DNA from: Nitratifractor sp.
GTDB taxonomy: Bacteria; Campylobacterota; Campylobacteria; Campylobacterales; Sulfurovaceae
DNA: 7,136 bases
Direction: 5' to 3'
Assembly: GCA_015485845.1 (NCBI GenBank)
Contig: WFSU01000121.1
Location: 1 to 7,136 of the forward strand
The first letter of the stretch is position 1, and every line of letters starts with the position of its first letter. Below are positions 1 to 4,115 of this stretch, piece after piece. The position numbers and the translations under genes are program-made. The notes under the pieces are model-generated. The model saw only the letters and a program-made list of their open reading frames with translations, was not told the DNA's origin and did no database searches.

Positions 1-169
1 CTTCGAGATTGAGGGTCACCCAGTCGGCTTCCAGCTCGTCCAGACGGTTGAGATGACGCAGGTTGAGGGGATTGAGCATCATGTTGGAGCGGTGGCGGGC
101 GGGCGGGCAGGGGGCTTTGTGAGCAGAACCAAGCCGAGTGGGGAGGGCAGTCAGATCAGGAAAGATCAT
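1..169 (-). CDS. HpcH/HpaI aldolase/citrate lyase-like protein, N-terminal part (cut by window edge)
   Basis: Only the first 56 codons are inside the window; the frame runs off the left edge. The start is set by an ATGA overlap: this ATG shares its last two bases with the TGA stop of the upstream hydrolase gene. A good Shine-Dalgarno sequence (GAGGTGG) sits about 5 nt before it. Later in-frame ATG codons at 82 and 79 are possible but lack this support. After a basic, proline-rich leader of about 28 residues the protein reads MMLNPLNLRHLNRLDELEAD and then WVTLNLE. This resembles the first beta strand of HpcH/HpaI/CitE-type TIM barrels, where a hydrophobic strand ends in an L-E-D metal/substrate motif. 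Such enzymes cleave or form C-C bonds of CoA-thioester or 2-oxo acids using a divalent metal. The catalytic body is not visible, so substrate and exact family are unknown. It is the last visible gene of the operon and is probably translationally coupled to the hydrolase. Confidence 0.6.
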   Translation of the reverse strand, partial: MIFPDLTALPTRLGSAHKAPCPPARHRSNMMLNPLNLRHLNRLDELEADWVTLNLE

Positions 170-975
170 GGCACCACCTCGCTGCATGCATACCGGAAAC
201 GGTCATCCAGCTCCAGCGGAAGGATCAACGTCTGAAAATGCTCCTTCTTCACCTGAGCACACAGGGCGGTACGGGCACCGTTCGTATCGGTAACGTACCG
301 GGATTGGTATTCGGCATTGAAGACCGGCTTGTCGGCTGTGATAAACGGAGCGAGCTTAGCACACTCATCAAACTCATGGCACTGCTCATTGACTGCGAAA
401 TCAAATGCCGAGACGAGCAGAGGGATTTGATCGAGATCGTTTTTGAGCCCGACCGCCAGTCCCCGGGCATGGGCTTCGGTGGCAAGGAATCGATTGTACG
501 TCAGTTGATCATCGGCCGTCAGGGGGAAACCGGTCTCGTTGCTATAGCCGTCGACGTTGTCTGGTTCGACCCCGTCACACCCCTTGTCACGAGCCTGGTC
601 GAGGCGGGCTTTCATGATCGGTTGCAGGCTTGCCTGCCGGATATCGAGCCAGAGCTCATCCCAGCCGTCCATTTTCTTCCCCCGTACTTCAGCAGGAAAC
701 GCTCCGGCATCGCTGCGCCACGACTCATAGCTTCCGGCGCTGAAGTAGCAGATCACTTTTTTCCCGGCACGGTGCAGGGCAGCGATGGTCGAAGCCGGGG
801 TATCAAACAGATCGATATCGTAGAGATCGACCCCATACGTGGTGTTGATTGCCCCACTGAGTTGCCACTGCCAGGTGGTTGCCGAAGCAGGGGTGTACCA
901 GCTTTGTTTCCCGGCACCACTGCTACATCCCATGACAATCAGCAACAAAGAAAGCACACGAACTACTTTACCCAT
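166..975 (-). CDS. GH114-type glycoside hydrolase (polygalactosaminidase-like) lipoprotein
   Basis: A protein of 269 residues, the size of a single TIM-barrel domain. It begins with a lipoprotein signal: basic start, hydrophobic stretch (about residues 7-15) and lipobox V14-M-G-C17 with Ser at +2, which suggests outer-membrane anchoring. The mature part has GH114 hallmarks in order: WQWQLSG (35-41), YDIDLFD (52-58), KKVICYFSAGSYESWR (72-87), WDELWLDIR (105-113), GCDGVEPDNVDGY (132-144), GLKND (176-180), and NEQCHEFDEC (196-205) followed by KPVFNAEY. The acidic cluster E137/D139/D142 probably lies in the active site. The family includes endo-alpha-1,4-polygalactosaminidases and resembles the hydrolase domain of PelA, so an amino-sugar polymer is a likely substrate (inference). 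An upstream in-frame ATG at 1137 lies inside tetR and is rejected. The ATG at 975 is preceded by GGAGAT about 7 nt upstream, follows the lipoprotein pattern and overlaps the tetR stop by 8 bp. The stop overlaps the aldolase start (ATGA). It should be under control of the tetR promoter. Confidence 0.85.
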   Translation of the reverse strand: MGKVVRVLSLLLIVMGCSSGAGKQSWYTPASATTWQWQLSGAINTTYGVDLYDIDLFDTPASTIAALHRAGKKVICYFSAGSYESWRSDAGAFPAEVRGKKMDGWDELWLDIRQASLQPIMKARLDQARDKGCDGVEPDNVDGYSNETGFPLTADDQLTYNRFLATEAHARGLAVGLKNDLDQIPLLVSAFDFAVNEQCHEFDECAKLAPFITADKPVFNAEYQSRYVTDTNGARTALCAQVKKEHFQTLILPLELDDRFRYACSEVVP

Positions 976-1621
976 AAGGCATATCTCCATTCTCTTCTTT
1001 ATCCGCAACGCGGATCGATTTCCAAAAATAATCGACGTGTTTCTCGAACAGCAACACCGCTGAAGAAGTTGATTTACCATCGAGCTTGAGCAAGACCACC
1101 TGGGTTTGGTAGAAAAAGAGCGGTGTGAGAAATTCATTGGCCAGGAGCAGGGGGTCGGAGGATCGGATCATCTCTTCCTGCATCATCATGAAAAAGACCG
1201 CCGAGAGCTTCTTGATGTTTTGCTGGTAAAAGTATTCATGGTACAGATCGCGAATATCACTGTTTTTGTACATCTCCTGCATCATAAGCCGAAACAACGC
1301 CTCATTTTTGCCGTCAAAGCTCAGAAGCTTGAAGGTCGTAGCAATGTTCGCCAAAAGGCTTTTGCCACGCTTGTAGAGCTCAGCAGGCTCTTTCTCTTCG
1401 AAAATCGTCACGATGGCGGAGCTCATAAGCTGATCGATGAGCGCCATGAGGATCGCATCCTTGTTTTTAAAGTGATTGTAGAGCGCTCCCTGCTGCAAAC
1501 CAACCGCTGAGGCGATATCCCTGACGGTGGTTTCCTTGAAGCCCTTAGAAGCGAAGAGTTCCAGCGATTTGGCCAGTATCTTCTCTTTTGTCCCTCCGGC
1601 ACGTTTCTGTCCAGTTCCCAT
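968..1621 (-). CDS. TetR/AcrR-family transcriptional repressor
   Basis: A protein of 217 residues, normal length for TetR regulators. Residues 12-57 form the classic N-terminal three-helix DNA-binding domain: EKILAKSLELFASKGFKET, then TVRDIASAVGLQQGALYNHF with the typical G-x-x-x-G-x-x-Y-x-H-F recognition helix, then KNKDAIL. The remainder is a helical ligand-binding and dimerisation domain with no recognisable ligand class; it is rich in Met, Phe and Leu (for example FFMMMQEEM), so a hydrophobic ligand is possible. The start has AAAAGG 8 nt upstream. The gene is first in an operon with the GH114 lipoprotein (8-bp overlap at the stop) and the aldolase. One inverted repeat lies inside its own promoter and two more lie upstream, so it very probably represses itself and the two enzymes until an effector binds. 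Effector unknown. Confidence 0.93.
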   Translation of the reverse strand: MGTGQKRAGGTKEKILAKSLELFASKGFKETTVRDIASAVGLQQGALYNHFKNKDAILMALIDQLMSSAIVTIFEEKEPAELYKRGKSLLANIATTFKLLSFDGKNEALFRLMMQEMYKNSDIRDLYHEYFYQQNIKKLSAVFFMMMQEEMIRSSDPLLLANEFLTPLFFYQTQVVLLKLDGKSTSSAVLLFEKHVDYFWKSIRVADKEENGDMPYG

Positions 1622-1651
1622 GAAATCGACCTTTTGTAAAGTATAAACGAT

Positions 1652-1680
1652 AGTATAGTGAACATTTGTTCATTTGTCAA
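1652..1680 (-). promoter_or_regulatory. sigma70 promoter of the tetR-GH114-aldolase operon
   Basis: On the minus strand a consensus -35 (TTGACA, 1680-1675) and a -10 (TATACT, 1657-1652) are separated by exactly 17 bp. Transcription would start near 1645, giving a leader of about 25 nt before the tetR ATG at 1621, with AAAAGG at 1635-1630 as the ribosome binding site. The 17-bp spacer is almost filled by the inverted repeat TGAAC-N4-GTTCA. Repressor bound there would block RNA polymerase directly. Confidence 0.85.
1659..1672. promoter_or_regulatory. TetR operator 1 (inside promoter spacer)
   Basis: Inverted repeat TGAAC-ATTT-GTTCA with 5-bp perfect arms and a 4-bp spacer, lying between the -35 and -10 of the operon promoter. 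It is the shortest of three copies of one motif, so possibly the weakest site. That TetR is the binder is inferred from position and repetition. Confidence 0.75.
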
Positions 1681-1696
1681 GGTTTTAGAGGATGTT

Positions 1697-1720
1697 TTAT
1701 ATGAACGCTTGTTCATATAA
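1697..1720. promoter_or_regulatory. TetR operator 2 (strongest palindrome)
   Basis: Inverted repeat with perfect 10-bp arms, TTATATGAAC (1697-1706) and GTTCATATAA (1711-1720), around the 4-bp spacer GCTT. Its centre (1708.5) is 43 bp upstream of the centre of operator 1. A TATAAT hexamer on the plus strand (1716-1721) overlaps its edge, but no matching -35 is visible. Confidence 0.75.
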
Positions 1721-1740
1721 TTAAATTCAAGATTTCTACA

Positions 1741-1760
1741 AAATGAACGAATGTTCATTT
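1741..1760. promoter_or_regulatory. TetR operator 3 (distal)
   Basis: Inverted repeat with perfect 8-bp arms, AAATGAAC (1741-1748) and GTTCATTT (1753-1760), around the spacer GAAT. Its centre (1750.5) is 42 bp from that of operator 2. It shares the core ATGAAC-N4-GTTCAT with operator 2. Confidence 0.72.
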
Positions 1761-1811
1761 ATTCACTTCAATCTTCCATTTTATGGTGGTTTCATTTGAT
1801 TGCTATATTCT

Positions 1812-2046
1812 TTAATATGCATTTTGGAATATGTTATGGCGTTCTTTGCGTGATGGAAAGGTTGAATTGTAGAGAATCGCGAGATCTACATGATACTTGT
1901 TGACAAAATCAAGGATCAAGTAGTGATGCTCGTCATATTTGCATCTGAATAGAAACAAAAGTAGAATCGTGTATCGTGTATGGGTATTTTGTTTGTGAGA
2001 CGATTTTTAATAGCAGTGCACGCAAGAAGAGGCACACTTCCCGCAA
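1812..2046 (-). pseudogene. Possible frameshifted gene remnant of unknown function
   Basis: No intact gene occupies the gap 1761-2142, but its minus strand looks protein-like in two successive frames. From a TTG at 2046 one frame gives 37 residues (LREVCLFLRALLLKIVSQ, then TKYPYTIHDSTF) and stops at 1933. From about 1946 to the TAA ending at 1812 another frame gives 44 residues (RCKYDEHHYLILDFVNKYHV, then DLAILYNSTFPSRKERHN, ending IFQNAY). Codons in both parts resemble those of the neighbouring genes more than random AT-rich DNA. There is no ATG start and no ribosome binding site, and the open stretches meet with a frame change near 1935-1950. I do not recognise the family. Alternatives are chance open frames, or two tiny unrelated peptides. 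Confidence 0.3.
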
Positions 2047-2142
2047 AATATAATTTGAATATATTTTATATTATGTTAACCAATGGATATTTTACCCTCT
2101 ATGCATGGGTTTTTATCAATTCATACATGGATATTCCGTTAT

Positions 2143-3984
2143 CTACATATCCACAAAACTCTCACTGCTCGAAAACAGCGTTTGTTTGAGGCGGCGTTGT
2201 TCTTGTCGGGTGATTTGTTGCTGGAGGTAGCGGATGATCACTGTGCCATTTTGTTTCTGGGCGATGCCCATGGGACTCATGCCGTGTGCGTCGAGGTTGA
2301 AGATGCGTGCACCCCGCTCGACCAGCATTCGTACCAGGACGGCATTGTTGGTCTCTATGGCAATGTTGAGGGGGATCTCCCCCTCGGGTGTCTTGCCATT
2401 GATGTCGGCACCGTGAGCCAGCAGGCGCCGGATTTCGATAAACGACTGATGGCGGATAGCTCGTCCCAGCCGCGTAGTGAGACTCACGACCCTGCCACTC
2501 CCCTTGACCACTTCCGGCTTGTTTTCCGGTACCAGGATTTCCGTTTTGCGTGCGACTTTTTGTGCCGGGCGCAGTTTGTCAGCGGGTGTTTTCTTCTCCG
2601 TGTGGACATACGCGCCCGGAGTCTCTCTGCTGTAGTCATCGATGGTTTCAAACGTCCATCCCTGAGCCTTCATGATCTGGATAAACGTCCGAAGTTGCTG
2701 AGTGTTGTACGCCGAACGAAACATGAAGTCGTGTGCCAGCAGGACGACCTTGCCCCGCTTGGCGGTGTGGGTACCCTGATAGCGGAGGTTGACCCGTCGC
2801 GCCATCTCTTCACCATTAAACAGCGGTCGCTGGGTCTTGTGACTGAAGAGCCACTCCACATCCCACCCATAAGTAAAATACCCATGATCCCACAGCGCAT
2901 CGTACTTGGGGATCTCATGCCCGCGCTGGGCGACGCTGATGCCCCAGTCGTCCCGTTTGACCGTCGGCAGTCGCCAGACATTTCGGCCGCAGAGCCGGAG
3001 GTATTTCGCCCCGCCGATCACATGCTGTGCTTTGTCGATGTCAGCCACGACGTGTGCAGCTGGACTGTTGTAAAAACGCCGGTAGTGGTTATTGGCATGA
3101 GTATAAGTATGGTTTGCCACGAGAAGATTGGGCATGGCAATTTCACGCTGAAACAACTGGGGATTGTTCACCACTTCCCGCCCGATGCAGAACATGGTTG
3201 CCTTGACATTCTCTTCTTTCAAAACACGCAGGAGATTGGCCGTCCCACTGATCGGCCCGTCATCAAAAGTCAGGTAGAGGGTTTTTTCTTTGGCTGCATG
3301 GTATGCTTTTTCCATCGCACTCGGGGTAAGCTTTTCCGTTACCGTAAGAAGCTTTTTGAGACGTTTCCCTGTTGGTAATTCACTGTTATCTACCGCGATA
3401 TTTGGGACGCTTGTGTCTTTTTTGGCCGGTGCCGAATGGGAGATGTTTGCCTGAGAGGGAGGCACTGCTACTGCCGCTTCGGGTGGTGGAGGCAGGGTCA
3501 TCCCCTCGACCGAGGGGGAATCCCCCTGCGTCATCGGTGTTCGTCTTTTCTCCGGCTTCCTCCCCCCGAGCATATCGACAGCAGAGAGACTGCTGCTCTC
3601 CTCGAGATCCCGGGTCGATGAGGCAGCAGGTGTGGCAGCAGGTTTTGGAGCTTCGGTCACGGTAATATGCGGGGAAACTTTGGGGGTAGTTGTTTGAGTG
3701 TTGCCGTTCTTCGAGGGTTTGACATCGAGGTAAATAACTTTGGGAGATGGAGGGGGGGTGGCGTGAACCTCTTTGTCTTTGACGACGTAGTGTCCCTTCA
3801 TCGCATCCAATGGAGAAAAATGGTGCCCGCGCTTCTGTTTTTTGGATGCCCTCTCTGGATTGGCTTTGTGCCGCTCCACACCACTGAGGATATCGAGAGG
3901 ATTGGGATGCGCCCCGGCATGGGCAGCGTTCCCGGCACACAACAGCACGGATACAGAGAGAAGAAGAGGATTTTTGAAAGACAT
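2143..3984 (-). CDS. Exported NodB-type polysaccharide deacetylase with C-terminal ankyrin repeats
   Basis: A protein of 613 residues. Residues 1-23 are a signal peptide ending in AHA, so the protein is exported. Residues about 24-230 form a low-complexity linker rich in Pro, Ser, Thr, Lys and Ala. Residues about 235-455 are a NodB/carbohydrate esterase 4-like domain: motif 1 TFDDGP (239-244, catalytic base D241 and metal ligand D242), motif 2 HTYTH (292-296, metal-binding histidines), motif 3 RLP (338-340), a DVEW segment (375-378) and motif 5 LLAHD (415-419, H418). All key residues are present, so a metal-dependent N- or O-deacetylase acting on cell-wall or extracellular polysaccharide is likely; the substrate is unknown. 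Residues about 500-590 hold two or three ankyrin-like repeats (RRLLAHGADINGKTPEGEIP, then LNIAIETNNAVLVRMLVERG), with a basic tail after them. The start follows AAGGAA at a rather long spacing (about 12 nt). Transcribed alone, divergent from the helicase. Confidence 0.9.
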   Translation of the reverse strand: MSFKNPLLLSVSVLLCAGNAAHAGAHPNPLDILSGVERHKANPERASKKQKRGHHFSPLDAMKGHYVVKDKEVHATPPPSPKVIYLDVKPSKNGNTQTTTPKVSPHITVTEAPKPAATPAASSTRDLEESSSLSAVDMLGGRKPEKRRTPMTQGDSPSVEGMTLPPPPEAAVAVPPSQANISHSAPAKKDTSVPNIAVDNSELPTGKRLKKLLTVTEKLTPSAMEKAYHAAKEKTLYLTFDDGPISGTANLLRVLKEENVKATMFCIGREVVNNPQLFQREIAMPNLLVANHTYTHANNHYRRFYNSPAAHVVADIDKAQHVIGGAKYLRLCGRNVWRLPTVKRDDWGISVAQRGHEIPKYDALWDHGYFTYGWDVEWLFSHKTQRPLFNGEEMARRVNLRYQGTHTAKRGKVVLLAHDFMFRSAYNTQQLRTFIQIMKAQGWTFETIDDYSRETPGAYVHTEKKTPADKLRPAQKVARKTEILVPENKPEVVKGSGRVVSLTTRLGRAIRHQSFIEIRRLLAHGADINGKTPEGEIPLNIAIETNNAVLVRMLVERGARIFNLDAHGMSPMGIAQKQNGTVIIRYLQQQITRQEQRRLKQTLFSSSESFVDM

Positions 3985-4038
3985 ATTTTGTAATATTTCC
4001 TTGATACATACAAACGTGTATTCATTAATATGGGCAGG

Positions 4039-4047
4039 ATTATACCA
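4039..4047 (-). promoter_or_regulatory. Candidate extended -10 promoter for the deacetylase gene
   Basis: On the minus strand TGG-TATAAT (4047-4039) is a consensus extended -10. No good -35 lies 17 bp upstream, which is tolerated with a TGn extension. Transcription would start near 4032, leaving a leader of about 47 nt before the ATG at 3984. This lies in the 131-bp divergent gap shared with the helicase gene, whose own promoter I cannot place firmly. The best candidate is TATCAT at 4076-4081 with a poor -35 (TCGAAA, 4053-4058). Confidence 0.5.
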
Positions 4048-4115
4048 TATTCTCGAAAATACTCCCTTTTTTGGGTATCATATCAAAAAAGATCAAATCA
4101 ACGACACAGGCACAC

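Noticed and set aside
238..1089. Plus-strand open frame of 283 codons across the hydrolase and the end of tetR
   Set aside because: It is antisense to two well-supported genes that overlap like an operon, and it has no domain of its own.
976..1137. Longer N-terminus for the GH114 protein starting at 1137
   Set aside because: It would lie wholly inside tetR in another frame and bury the lipoprotein signal. The start at 975 has a ribosome binding site and a lipobox at the expected place.
2047..2072. AT-only hairpin AATATAA/TTATATT as a terminator for the deacetylase gene
   Set aside because: The stem has no G or C and no clear T-run on the minus strand, so it is too weak to call. No convincing terminator is visible after that gene.
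2083..2136. Direct repeat ATGGATATT occurring twice about 45 bp apart before the deacetylase stop
   Set aside because: Two 9-bp copies in AT-rich DNA, with no further structure or third copy.
1980..2189. Plus-strand open frame of 69 codons at the left edge of the deacetylase gene
   Set aside because: No ribosome binding site or recognisable domain, it crosses the deacetylase 3' end antisense, and it competes with the more protein-like minus-strand reading.
2083..3378. Plus-strand open frame of 431 codons opposite the deacetylase gene
   Set aside because: It lies antisense to a gene with complete NodB motifs and a signal peptide, and its translation has no recognisable domain. Long antisense frames are expected in GC-rich coding DNA.
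4071..4115. TTG start for the helicase at 4071
   Set aside because: No ribosome binding site precedes it, and the ATG at 4116 gives a sensible basic N-terminus with AGG upstream.
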